DNA of 64,000 bases, from contig MU858144.1 of the NCBI GenBank assembly GCA_033297075.1, positions 62,001 to 126,000 on the forward strand, in the 5' to 3' direction. Numbering within the stretch: the first letter of the stretch is position 1; each line of letters opens with the position of its first letter. The translations under genes were made by a program, and so were the position numbers. The stretch is from Rhypophila decipiens (taxonomy: Eukaryota > Ascomycota > Sordariomycetes > Sordariales > Naviculisporaceae). The notes beneath the pieces are model-generated. The model ran no database searches and was not told where the DNA came from. It saw nothing but the letters and a program-made list of their open reading frames with translations. This document shows positions 19,866 to 31,349 of the stretch, in pieces.

Positions 19866-22800
19866 GGTTGACTCTTGGTTACTAGTATGAGTGGAAGCAA
19901 GTCTGTCACTCTAGAAATAAGGGTACAGGTCTTTCATGATGGATCCCTTATACCTCGTTCGAATGACGGGTCACAGTGAGGCAGATCTCTCATTATGGAA
20001 CGGTTACATGCGGTTTCGGCATTGGTACGTGTTCGTGGCTGCCAATCAATATCAAGCCAAGGCCGGCAAGTCGTTGAAATTCCTGTTGTTATCACTCGAG
20101 CGCTTCGAAAGGTGGTCGTAAAGTAAGTTATGATGAGGCTCTCGTAATCCATCGTGTGTCTTAGTAAGGGTCCGGCGTATGTGGAATTGTTCCCGTATAT
20201 GGACGTAAATGCATCATTTCCTCACTTGCATATAGTGGGGAATGTCCATTACTACCTTGATAGATAGGAGCGTCTAAAGGCGATAAGGTAACTTGGTGTT
20301 ATCAAATTGTTTTAATATGAAATGTCTCGTGATGATCTGGAGGATACCGGTGCATGAGATACCCGTTCTCGGTTCTCGTCAGTGTCATCGGGTAGGTGGG
20401 TGGGTCGCCTGGTCCGTAGTCCGGAGCGGGAGGCAGCATAACCGGTCCCGAACGGTCCTCCCTTCGGCACGAGATAGTCCGGAAATCCATATCGCCGATC
20501 ATCCTTTCCGGTACAGGTTGCTGAACATTAGGCAAGTCCCTGGAACCAAAGAGGATCTCATATGTTCGATGTCATCCGTGCATGCTCAAGGTACGATAAG
20601 AGGTATATACGTAACAGCTTGAAAGTAAGCCGTGGATAATGAAGCTCGTTTGGGCCATGATTACAACCTCAGATCGGGTCCGTTGGTTAGTCATCTTCAT
20701 CGACTTCAACCTTTGAGAGATCATAGTCCTAGAACGTGTCTCCGTATATTGGTCCCACACTGGACCTGTCACGTACTGGAGGTTCACTTTTGTTCACGAC
20801 ATAACTGCCAATCCTAAACTCATCAGGACTTCTTGTGCTTCCCGCCATTGCCTGGCTGCTTTGGGTCGAATTATATGATTATATGAGGAGCCATGTAACC
20901 CGCCGTTCATCTCATGTTAGGCACCAAGGACAAGGGTCCACGGCATGACGGAACATGTCAGTCATATGCTTCCATCAGGACTGTTGTTTGATGTTACTGC
21001 TTCGGGCTCTTTCAAAACATGACCGGCTTGGACATGCAATTCACAAAAGGCGTGCCCTTGCGGGGGGATCCAACGGGTGACAGCCAAAAGATGACCGGTC
21101 CCGAGACTCACCGAGAAAGTCCTCCTTCTTTAATCCAGGGCACAACCCAGAGACTCGAGGGATTCGGAGTTGGTCATATTAGACGAGGATGGTTCGCCTT
21201 CTCTCCAGTCATCCGTACATATCGGCTTGGGCTCTTGGCCTCGACTTCCCCTTATCACCAGACCCGGAGAAGCTTCCATCGTCTGCCTAACAGACCCCTC
21301 TCGAATGCATCGGCAATTGCGCACGACATCTGTGCCTCCGCATATACCAGCCTTCAACTTTTTGCTCAGCGGCGCGTTCATGGGACTTTCTGTAAGGCCC
21401 TGGCTCCAGTCCTAGCCTCGGACAGAATAGGAAACTCGGCATCGAACTACCTCTCGTGTCAGGGAGCGTGCAGTACAGAAGATGACCAGTCCCATGAGGT
21501 GCTGGGGTTTGATGAAGTTGTCATCACTTCACCTCAAGGGGCCCATCGAGCAACAGGCACTCGCCGGGACGAACCAGGGGGCTGAAGACGCCCACAATAA
21601 GACAGGGGCGAGAATGATGATATATAAACAACTTCATCACATCAACCGCTTGGCCCTGGCAGGCAGGCTCAAGCCACTAGTTCAAGCAAACCTGGATGCC
21701 TCCTGTCCTCACCCCGTGCTGTCGCGCAGTTGTGCAATACCGATGTTAGTCACCGGTAAACGCGGGATGGTAAATAAGTCCTGCGTGTTGTTCTCGTTGT
21801 CAGAGGGACGTGATGGGGCAACTTCAAGGCATTCACGTCCCGCCAAGCCAAGATCTCGATCCAACTTGACCCTTTTCATCTTGAACCTGGTTGGGTTGCC
21901 TGGCATAGAGTCGGGTTGCCTTTGGGCTCGCACCTCTCGGGATGGCATCCCGACCACTTGGTATATAGCAAGCGCACATATTTCAACCTCCCGGAGAGGC
22001 TGAGAAGGAGACGCGGTACATATTGAATAGCCTGGCAAACGCCATGCAGCAATGAGCCTGTTGGTCTGGCGTCTGAGAGGGCCTGCAGTGCGAGGACGGA
22101 ACGGATATCAGGCACTAACACGCGAGAGAAACGTGCTCGTTCCCAGGATAGGAAGAGAAGGAGGGTATGTACTTGGGACGCTATCATCACCAGGCATATG
22201 CCATGGGCAAGAGATAGGCGGGAGCCTTGGTAGCCTTGTGAGTCCCGCAAGAAGTGGTGGTGTGTGTCTCTTTTCGGGTTGAACGGTGAGTCATGGGCTA
22301 GCTCGGTCCTGGTCCTGGGTCCTGGCTGGCTGCCTCATTTTTCCCGCACGGCGGTCGTGTCATACTCGGGCAGCTCTCGTCGAGTCACATCATCTGCCTG
22401 CTTTGCCGATAGAGGACATGGAATTGTGGCCAAACAGATATGTCGCCAAAATACATATATCGAGAGAGTGCTGCTGTTATCCGTGTGCTTTGTGGGCATG
22501 GATGGGTTTCTTTGGATGTTGATGCAACTTGTTGGTGAGTGCTCCGTAATCTGAGGCGACCTCTCGGAACCCGCCAGTTCCAGTTCCTTCTCAGGGTTCC
22601 TTCCTGCCGCCAAGTGCCACTGCCAACGCGGTTGGTCCCGCCACAGCGGCCACAGCGACCACACTCACCGAGCACTCCACTGAAACACCGAAACATACAG
22701 CCAGTCACGTGAGTAACACTTACCAAGCAACAACGGACAAAGCTCCTTCCGATTGCCTGCGCCACCTACTGCAAGCTTAGCCCTCCGGGACCCGCTTGTC

Positions 22801-23159
22801 TGCCTATCCGCTTTCGATCCGACCCGGGTGAACTTCATCTGCAGACTGCATCTGGCTCCCAGGCTTCTCTCAACTCAACACCTCAAAAATCAGGCACAAT
22901 TCCTCTTACACGCAAACCGCCGCGCCTTGCCATGCCGGGGTCTCGTTCGACAGCCTTCTAAGTGCAACCCATCTAAAAGCGTGGTATGCCCACGACTTAC
23001 AAACTCATTTGACCGTACTGGCTTCTTTCTGTGCAGACGCATAATCTCTGTGCAGCTCCTGTTTTCGGCCCCCATTTTCCCTTGATTTACTGCAACCAAA
23101 CCGCAACATTGGAGGCTACCAGTCCGGCGTCGTGCACGGCGGCGCATATCCCGGGCACG
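19866..23159. other. 3.3-kb gene-free region upstream of the zinc-finger gene
   Basis: The longest gap in the window. Both neighbours point away from it. None of its frames resembles a family I recognise; the longest (21019-21585) lacks any motif. It holds a TATATAAA box (21621-21628) with no gene after it, and a 17-bp palindrome TCGGGATGGCATCCCGA (21937-21953). A possible 5'-UTR intron of the zinc-finger gene may lie near 22984-23036 (GTATGC...GTGCAG). It could be a long promoter or decayed sequence. Confidence 0.35.
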
Positions 23160-24184
23160 ATGAGCACCGTATTTGAGCCTCGCTTTACCCACGACGCGGC
23201 CAGCCAGGCCTTCTATCCGTCTCTCGATGACGATCACCACGATGCGACGGCCGACTCGGAGCGCTTCGCAGATCCCACCGACTCTGTTGTCGAGAACCTC
23301 GCTTCCATCGCCTCATTTAATGCTCCCACTACGCCGTTCGTAGACACAACCGAACATCGGCTTGACGATACCCGTCTCGAGGACCACAGATTAGAGGAAC
23401 CTCGGCTCGAGGACCTTGCTTCCCCGCCCAAGGAGGACTCGCCGACCGCGACAACTCCGCAGCGCATCAAGGCGATTCCAAAGCCAGACAGGACAGTGGT
23501 GAAAAATGCCGAGGGGAAATATGTCTGTTCATGGCCGGACTGCACCGAGGAGACGAAGGAGTTTAATCGCAAGTGCGAGTGGAAGTAAGTAAACTTTGCT
23601 CAACATGTTGATCTTGCCGATAACTGACTTGCGACAACAGCAAACATATGGACAAGCACGACCGACCCTACAAGTGTGCCGCCGAAGGATGCGAGAAGCT
23701 TCCCGGCTTCACCTACTCGGGTGGTCTTTTGAGACATGAGCGCGAGGTACACGGGAAGCACGGCGGTCCGAAGAATTCATTCAACTGCCCACATCCCAAC
23801 TGCAAGAGACATACTGGCAAGGGATTCTCGCGGCTAGAGAACCTTAACGAGCATCTACGACGGGTGCACACGCAAAATGGTGTACCGACGAACGGGACGG
23901 TAGCAGAGGTGGAGACGGATGACGCAGCCAGTGACACAGCAGTCGCGGGCCAGAAGCGCAAGCGTGATTCTGACGAGAGCAGTGGCATCGCCGAACTTCG
24001 CGAGGAGCTCAAACGAGTACGCCAGGAGAACGAAGAACTGCGGCGGCAGGTCAACGCTCAGAACCAGCAAACAGTCATGATGATGCAAAGGATCACAGAG
24101 CTGACCGGCGGAGATATCGCACGGATGGCCGTCGCCGCCGTCTCGGCACCCGCGGCTCAGATGACAACAACGACGATGATTTAG
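23160..24184 (+). CDS. C2H2 zinc-finger protein with C-terminal coiled coil, putative transcription factor
   Basis: Exons 23160-23584 and 23641-24184, 322 aa. The 56-bp intron (GTAAGT...CAACAG) sits inside the first finger and restores KCEWNKHMDKHDRPYKC. Three fingers are visible between about residues 120 and 235: CSWPDC...H..H, CAAEGC...HEREVH and CPHPNC...H...VH. The N-terminal third is acidic, with DDTRLEDHRLEEPRLED-type repeats, and could be an activation region. After the fingers come a basic KRKR stretch (possible nuclear signal) and a heptad-like helix (IAELREELKRVRQENEELR) suited to dimerisation. I recognise the general fungal C2H2 type but not a named orthologue; targets are unknown. 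Confidence 0.82.
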
Positions 24185-26769
24185 GAAACCCCCGTCACAG
24201 GAAGTTCATCTGGGCTAGAGTCCATTCACTTTGACGCCCCGAATTTTTTGGACTTGCAAATACCTGCTTAAAATCTCTTTATCTTTTTTTTATCTCTTCT
24301 TTTTACATTTCTTTTTTTTCTTCTTTTTTTTCTTAGTTCCTTTGTACCTCAATGATTCCCCTCTCGGTTTTGGTCGGTCAGCGAAGAATGCATGGTCGGT
24401 TGGAGTTCAATAGCACATATATTTGGGCAGCGGATATTGGGCGGTGCATTTGGTATCAATTCAGGATTTCATCATTTCTTTCTCCATTGACCTCGTGTGT
24501 ATAATATGGAGTTTGTGGCATGCCTTTCTCTTTCTTTGCATATATAAACTGGGTGATACACCAAACCTGTCTTTGGTATACGCGGACATGGACGGATATG
24601 GGTCTTTTTGGATGGCGCGGCTACAGATTAGGTATGTCCTCTTATGGAGTTGTGGAAAGACGAAATATACAGGTTAAACAGGGCTGGCTATTCACACGGC
24701 GTTCAGTTTGGACTTTTGCTGCTATCCTACCCTTGCACATATCGCTTATCCTCTATTGTGGGAGGTATACGCGGACATGACATGGCGGATGTCGCGGATA
24801 TGGGTACGGGTTTCTATTCGGATGGCGCGGCTACAGATCTTTTTTTGGGGATATGGAATTGGGCGTGAAGGGCAGTTCACGTCAGGTGGCGAAGGCTCTT
24901 TTGACATTTTTTTCGGGCTGAGTCTTTTCTGTATCTTGTATAATTTGTATAATCTATGTATACTTATGGATGGACTGTCGGATGGGAATTGTAAATCCAT
25001 AGTTTCATGGCTAATTTCTCAGTTCCAAAGTCGTTTGTCTCCGTAACATTAAAATGCTCATCTTTCCATCGCTCCATCACACAGCCCAGTCAACATCATT
25101 AGGTTGACGTATACAGTGCTGTGGCTTTCTTTGCTCCAGCGCGGCAAGCTGAAATTCCATTTTCAAGGTCGACGTATGCATCCCAGCCTTACGTACTTGT
25201 GTGCTTGGAATTTTGCCGCCCTCGACACCCCTTTTTCGGGATTGTTTTTGTACTTTGCTGCGATGCTGCCTGCTTTGGATGCCTGATGTTACTCTGGTCG
25301 CCTCAGGCATTTATACTTACACCTGCACCTCGCGGATCTATCTACATGTTAGAAACAGAACAGACAGATCAAAGCTGCATTTTTGTTCTGGAAATGCGGG
25401 GGGATTGCGTCCCGATCTTCAGCTCATAGGGGCTGAGCCTTAAAGATGCATATATCGATTTGTTCTGAAACAGCATATCCCACGTTGCGATGATGAGGCT
25501 CTGAGCTTTGTATGCGGTGTTTATATTTTGGGATTTGTAAAGTCGGTGTCTCTTCCACTTTCGCAGAATCATTCTTGCATGGCTAGCTCTCAAACAGAGA
25601 TATTTGAGTTGCCCCCCCCCCCCCCGCACTTTCTCGGCCTCGCAACTGTGTCTGTCGGTGATAATTAGCGGGGTTGGTATTTCTCATCATCATCAGGCTA
25701 GACTTCAGCTGAGGCGTATTCCCGCCCGGGAAGCCCAGCCTGGAATACCGTTGGCCGGATTAGACGACGATGAGGTTTAAAGATATTGTTCGCTCGGGGC
25801 CGGCAGTTCGATCGTCGGGCGGTGGATTATCAGAGCCGAGCTGCATGCAAGGAGGAATGTAATCACACCGAGACCGAGCCTTCTTAGGTCCAGTCCAGCC
25901 CCTTTGGTTTGTTTATATTGACGTATGATCTCAGCCTTGTCTTGGCTTTTTCTCCTTTTTGCTTCTCATGCTGTAGTTACCTCTGTCTAAACTACCCTCT
26001 GCCTTCGGGGATCATGGAAAATGGGCTAACTAAAATGGTCGTTTTACCAAAACCTTCACTGCGGGAGCTCTAGATCCTCTAGTCATTATCTCATTGACTT
26101 GAATTATGGCTTCGAGATAATGATACATATTCAGGAGTTTCGGCAAGTCGACTCCGTTCGTACAGTACTGTACTGTATCAGTAGTGAGACTTGAGTCAAA
26201 GGTTATAAGTTACTTGGGTACGCGCGGCGGACTACTGCTGAGCTCTGTAATCGGTAAAGTGTGAAGCGGTCTGTATAATAATGACATCTTCTCATATCTC
26301 ATTTTTTTAGTGAAGTTGAGATTCATCTGGAATTGTTATATCGTGTCCTCGACGTCGCTGAAAAAGAAGGGCAAGTTCAAGACAGTGATGTATGCCGAGG
26401 TTCCGCAGACCCCTCATCGGCCCAGGAACAAAACACCCCGCATACGGCCCCTCGTCCCATCAGTATGGGGGAAACCCGAGACGAGGATACCCCTTTATTA
26501 TAGATCACCCTTTGCCGTCAAATGTTCTGATTGAATCTGACGGGACTTTGATTACACAGTTGAGAGAATTTCTAACAATCATAGAGATACACGAACCTCT
26601 TTGCCGTCTGGGTTACTACTTCGGCTATAATTACGTTCGACCAGACACCACCACGACCAGCTAGCAAAGGGATCCAGGCCCTCCATCTTGACGCTCTGAA
26701 CGACCAAATCGGCAAAAAATCTCAACACATCAAGCGAAACGTCAAACTCGATAAATAAAAACCAAAAAA
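24185..26769. other. 2.6-kb gene-free region with a direct repeat and a C14 tract
   Basis: T-rich 3' flank of the zinc-finger gene at 24240-24340, then AT-rich sequence with no credible gene. It holds two diverged copies of a segment sharing GGTATACGCGGACATG and GGATGGCGCGGCTACAGAT (24575-24628 and 24764-24838), and a run of 14 C at 25612-25625. The right end should hold the promoter of the hydrolase gene. Confidence 0.4.
24575..24838. repeat. spaced direct repeat (two copies, about 190 bp apart)
   Basis: Copy A is 24575-24628 and copy B 24764-24838. Both start with GGTATACGCGGACATG and end with GGATGGCGCGGCTACAGAT; the middle differs in length and sequence. It looks like an old local duplication, not a transposon with clear ends. 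Confidence 0.65.
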
Positions 26770-27960
26770 ATGGCCCCCCTAACAAAAGAAGAAGACAGCG
26801 CCATGCCAATCCCCTCAACCCCCCCTCCCAAAATCTCCAAAAACACAATCCACATGGCCGGCCTCCTAGTCGACGTCTACGGCCTAGACGAATTACCCCC
26901 CTCCTCAGCCTGCCCGCGTATCTCCTGTCTCTGGCTCCATCACCCGCGCACGAGGAGTAAAGAGACCATGGGGGACATTGCGGCCCGGTGTGTGGGTGCT
27001 TGGAACTCTGGAGAGAAAGGGCCAAGAAGAGGCTTGATAGCCCTGGCCTTTGACCAGCGGAATCACGGATCTCGACTTGTCGATTCAAAGGGCAACCTTG
27101 CCTGGAGGCAGGGGAATGAGATGCATGCTCAGGATATGTACGGGGTTATTTCGGGGACTGTGGCGGATCAGGGGGTACTGTTGTGAGTACTTGCTGCTCT
27201 TTTTATTACTCTGTGACAATGGGCTGACAAAAAAGAAAAAAGGGACGCCGTAGGTGGGTACCTCTTCCACGACGAGCAGCCGCAGAGAGGAATCGACCAC
27301 CACCTTGCCCTGGGCGTCTCACTGGGCGGGCATAGTGTATGGCAGCTTCTGTTTGCTGATCCCCGGGTACGGGCCGGTGTGGCGGTTATCGGGTGTCCTG
27401 ATTTCATGTGTACGTTTTCTCTCTCTTCTCTTCCCTCTCCTTCACATTCTATCAGCTTCTGATAATGCAGACGGATAGATATGCTCTCCGACCGAGCCAA
27501 AAAATCCAAACTACCCACCTTTTCAGCCCAAGACAACGGGTCTACCTTTTTAGGGAGCAAAGATTTCCCGCCCTCGCTCGTAAATGCCTGTCGGAAGCAA
27601 GACCCCAGGGGAATATTATTCGGCACGTCAGAAGTGACCACCGAAACATTCACCAAGAAGCAGCATGATGTTCTGCACGAAAAGCTGGCAGGCAAGAAGA
27701 TCTTGGTTTGCTCGGGGGGAAGTGACAAGCTGGTGCCGTATTCCTGCTCGGAGCCGTTTCTGCGCTGGCTGAAAGAAGCTACCACTGCTAGGTTCAAGGA
27801 GGAGAAGATCGAGGTGGATGATAGGGTTTATGAAGGGATTGGGCATCAGTTTAGTGAAGAGATGGTGGCGGATGCTGTTAGGTTTGTGGTTGATGTTGTT
27901 GGCGGTGCTGATGCTGATAACGTGCCTGGCAAGGATGAGGTGAGGAGTTCAAAGATCTGA
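26770..27960 (+). CDS. alpha/beta-hydrolase-fold protein (putative esterase)
   Basis: Exons 26770-27182, 27243-27409 and 27479-27960, 353 aa. Intron 1 (27183-27242) has donor GTGAGT, branch CTGAC and an A-rich acceptor; intron 2 (27410-27478) has donor GTACGT and acceptor GGATAG, because the nearer GCAG would put a stop in frame. Fold marks: WLHHP and AFDQRNHGSR after strands 3-4, the nucleophile elbow LGVSLGGH with S164, the acid near CSGGSDKLVPY and the histidine in EGIGHQF. All three triad residues are present, so it should be active. Substrate is unknown. No signal peptide or membrane segment is seen. It is convergent with the DUF218 gene, only 73 bp away. Confidence 0.85.
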
Positions 27961-28033
27961 GACCACGGATGACAACACGACACTCGCCTATGCTCAATCA
28001 TGATTTCACTGTTATTGAGCCTGTATATAGATG

Positions 28034-29001
28034 TCAAGTGAGGAAAGAACCATATTTTGCCCAAGGACGAGCATCACCCTCAACCAAGACCTGAGTTCCA
28101 TCCTCCAAGATCCACGTCTCAAGTCCACTCCGCAATCTCTCTTCCTCACTGAAAAACAGCCGCTGGTCAACACCCCAGCAGTTCCTCGCTCGCCTCTTGC
28201 CGGCAAGCTCCTCAGAATAACCATGCGGATCACTCTCCCATTGTCCAAGAGTCAATTGAACGCCTTGCATGGCATTAGTCTTCTCCTTGGAAACCCCAGC
28301 CGCTTGTACTCCCCCCAAGGCCCCCTCAACACCAGGCGGATTAACCCCAATAAATCTGACCCGCTCCTCCAAAGGCGTGAACCCAATGGCCGCGCAATGC
28401 CCTTGCACAATACGAGTGCGTTTGAACTCGTGGCTGACGATGGTCAAGGTGTCAGGCCAGACGGCATGCTCGCGCCAAAAGAGGACCAGTGAGAAGAGGA
28501 TGTTATAGTATGAATCTAGGGCTCGTTCTTCGAGGAGAATCCGTGACGTCGCGGACGAGGTGGGAGACAAAAAATTAAAATACGAATTTGCGATTGCTAG
28601 GTTGTGGTAGCTCTTTGCTTCTGAGATGGGAGTTTCTTTGCGAGTTGGGCCGCTGTTTTGTTTGGCAAGATGGATGAGCTCGTAAACATCATCTAACAGA
28701 CTGGGGACTGAGACATGGGTAATCGTGGAAAGGCCAGATTGAGCTAGCAGACACATCATGGAGAGAAAGCAAAGCAGGCAGAAAAATAAAATAAAATGTC
28801 TACATACCCAGAAAAGACCAAGACACTTTGTCCATCTTCAGCTAGAGCCTTGACGCCGGCCTTGATGTGCTCAATGAACGTTGGGGTTTCACCTTTCTTG
28901 TAGCTCTCAATGAGCCACTCGCTCTCGTCCCAGCCATTTTGTGGACCGCCATTCCAAATGGCATGTCCACAGACAATGATCAAATGATTTGGTGTGCTCA
29001 T
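28034..29001 (-). CDS. DUF218 (YdcF-like) domain protein
   Basis: Exons 29001-28808 and 28652-28034, 270 aa. The 155-bp intron (28807-28653, GTATGT...AAACAG) restores VLVFSGGPTRKETPISEAKSY, the SGGxTR core of the DUF218 fold. Other family marks are HLIIVCGHAIW at the start, the acidic/hydrophobic ILLEERALDSYYNILFSLVLF helix, and TLTIVSHEFKRTRIV. Bacterial members (YdcF, SanA) are linked to envelope metabolism and YdcF binds SAM, but fungal members have no established reaction. There is no membrane anchor, so it is probably cytosolic. It lies 233 bp downstream of FOL3 on the same strand. Confidence 0.82.
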
Positions 29002-29234
29002 CTCGACGACTGGTTAGCGGCAGTTTGGAGTGGTTGAGACGTTTTGATACTTCTTGTGACGTGTTGTTTGAAACGACAAAAAAACGACCGGTCCACCTAC
29101 TTGACCGCCAGTTTGTGCAAGGTCATGTGATTCGTCTATTTGCCTTGGTGATAGGCATGTCTAATTCTAGGTGAAGCCGAGGTGAAGTTGGGATTGCGGA
29201 TATTACAGAGAAGGGACAATGATGAGACGATTAT

Positions 29235-30452
29235 TCACGAATCCCGGAGAAGCCGCAATACACTCGATACCAAATACAAGCTCCCGGCGATAACCAGAGG
29301 CCCGCCATCGGCAGCTTTTGATGCCCATGTCAGAGCGTCTTGGACATCGTCTTGGGCATCGTAGAGCTGATCTGCCCTGGCCCCGTGCTGTTTTGCTAGG
29401 TGTACTAGCTTGGGCGGATCCTCTGGCTTGACCCACGGCATACCGTCCACAGGGTGAAAGCGGACAGCAGCAACTTGATCACCTTCTTGAATCAAGAGAC
29501 CAAGGATACCGTCCATGTCCTTTCCCTTTGACGCTGCCAACACCCAGGTCACGGGCCGACCTTGAACACGCAAATGTTTCTGGACATAGGCAGCCAGCAC
29601 TTCAGCTGATTGCGTGTTGTGGGCGCCGTCAAGAAGGACTTCCTGTTGACGGCCGGCCAGCCTCTGGATGTCGAGTGTCTGCAAGCGACCAGGCCATTGG
29701 ACTTGTTTGACGATGGGAAGAATATGAGACCAAGAAGCGTCCTGGTCTGGACAAGCGAGCTGAAACGCTTTTCGGGCGCAAGCCAGATTCCAGATCTGAT
29801 GAGGCTCAAATCCTTCCTGGGCGAGAGCAGCCGCCGCCGTTCCGTCCGCCATGGGATCGTGTAACTCTGCTTTGACCTCTGCGGCGTGATCTCGAATCGC
29901 CTTCAACACCTCGGGTTCATTGCTGAAGTCCACAACGCAAGGAACACCCCGCCGCATGATGCCCGCCTTGTGCAGTGCAATCTCCTGTAGGGTGCTACCC
30001 AGGAACGACTGATGGTCCAGTCCGATCTTGGAGATGACGGTCACCGACTTTTGTTTGAGCGCGTTGGTAGCATCGAGCTTGCCACCGAGCCCGACCTCAA
30101 TGACGCCAAAGTCGACCTTTTGTTGGGTAAAGATCTCAAAAGCTGTCGCCGTGAGGAGCTCGAACTCTGTCGCCCCGATTTGTGCATCCTGGTCCCTTTT
30201 CTTGACCTGGTTTTCCACATGGCGAAAAAGGTGCTCCGAGACGGGCTTCTCATTCACAGTGATGCAATCCCACCGGTCAATGAGATGGGGCGAGTTGAAG
30301 CGGCCGCAGGAGACGCCACTGGCGTGCAACATGGCTGATATATATGAGCATATCGAGCCCTTGCCATTTGTGCCCGCAACATGGATAGCTTTCCAGGTCT
30401 GAGGGGTATTCTGGATGAGGCGGCCGATGCGGGCCAACCCCAAGTCGATCAT
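29235..30452 (-). CDS. fol3: dihydrofolate synthase (FOL3, Mur-ligase/FPGS family)
   Basis: ATP-dependent ligase joining glutamate to dihydropteroate in folate synthesis. Single exon, 405 aa, starting MIDLGLARIGRLIQ, as is usual for fungal Fol3. The P-loop GTNGKGS lies at residues 27-33. Other family marks are FNSPHL, the TEFELLTATAF helix, EVGLGGKLDATN, the DHQSFLG segment, LDGAHN in the C-terminal domain and a final AGSLYL. The related folylpolyglutamate synthase (Met7) is longer and has a mitochondrial leader, which is absent here, so dihydrofolate synthase is preferred. It is divergent from an unknown gene at 31350. Confidence 0.9.
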   Translation of the reverse strand: MIDLGLARIGRLIQNTPQTWKAIHVAGTNGKGSICSYISAMLHASGVSCGRFNSPHLIDRWDCITVNEKPVSEHLFRHVENQVKKRDQDAQIGATEFELLTATAFEIFTQQKVDFGVIEVGLGGKLDATNALKQKSVTVISKIGLDHQSFLGSTLQEIALHKAGIMRRGVPCVVDFSNEPEVLKAIRDHAAEVKAELHDPMADGTAAAALAQEGFEPHQIWNLACARKAFQLACPDQDASWSHILPIVKQVQWPGRLQTLDIQRLAGRQQEVLLDGAHNTQSAEVLAAYVQKHLRVQGRPVTWVLAASKGKDMDGILGLLIQEGDQVAAVRFHPVDGMPWVKPEDPPKLVHLAKQHGARADQLYDAQDDVQDALTWASKAADGGPLVIAGSLYLVSSVLRLLRDS

Positions 30453-31349
30453 GACGAATGGAGAGAACCGAGCCGGAAGTTTATTACTGTCGGGCGATGT
30501 CGGCAGTGCATAAAAACAAAAAGGGACACGCGGGCGTTGTTGTCATGCTTCTCGGATGAGACGCGGAAGGCTAGACCTGAGCGTGTGCGCGTGAATGAAA
30601 GCGTGTTCGTGGGATGCGTCGTCCTCACGACAGATCGCGTCTGCTCTGTAAAGCAAGTGTTCTTACTCTCCGATGCCCCCGATATGTCTAGACGATAAGG
30701 ACCTCCACCGCAATAGTTAAATGTTCAATCTCAAGGTCGTTGTCGTGAGTCACCATGTTCATTGGAGGCTGAAGCTTGAATTCGATTGCCAAGGTCCAAG
30801 TTCAGCCCTTCAGAGCCTGTGGATTTGGGGAGGCCCACTCGTTGCAGATCGCTTCCAGGGTCCAGCAGACTGTGGCCCTCGATAAATGAATAGTACTGGA
30901 GTTTGAAGCTCTCATTTATGCATAAATCTGCGGAATATTTATGTTAGCGGGGCGGTTTGCATTTATCCAGGGCCATGCCGAGCCGCTAACAGCCCGGGGG
31001 TTCCTGCACCAACCCCGACCACCACGGCTACCACTGCCAAAGGGTGCCGTTGCTCAAAAAGGTAACCCCCCAAGTTTTTTGCCTCCTCCATCTTTCCTCT
31101 CTCCAGTTCAACTCCCTCCGCAAACCCAACCCCACGACCCCTTTCGCGCGAGGGTCCAGGATCGAGGCTTTGGCGCATCACCACCAACCTCAGATTCCCA
31201 TCAGTTGGCGAGTCGCGCTATCATCAACATAGTCGCCAATCTCTGACCAACACACTCTTTGTTGATTTGTGCTCTGTTAGTTGTACGATTTGCGCTGTTT
31301 GAGTTTATTTTCCCCAACCGTGTCTTATCGGCAATTACGTAGAGTTGCG
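30453..31349. promoter_or_regulatory. divergent intergenic region FOL3 / unknown gene
   Basis: 0.9 kb with no credible gene. A short MFNLKVVV reading at 30721 is followed by GTGAGT, but no matching downstream exon exists. Promoters of both flanking genes are expected here. Confidence 0.35.

Noticed and set aside
21019..21585. 188-codon plus-strand frame in the 3.3-kb gap
   Set aside because: Atypical composition, no motif, no splice continuation and overlapping frames of similar quality.
30721..30760. Possible first exon MFNLKVVV followed by GTGAGT
   Set aside because: Resembles the start of a small GTPase, but no GTPase motifs occur downstream.
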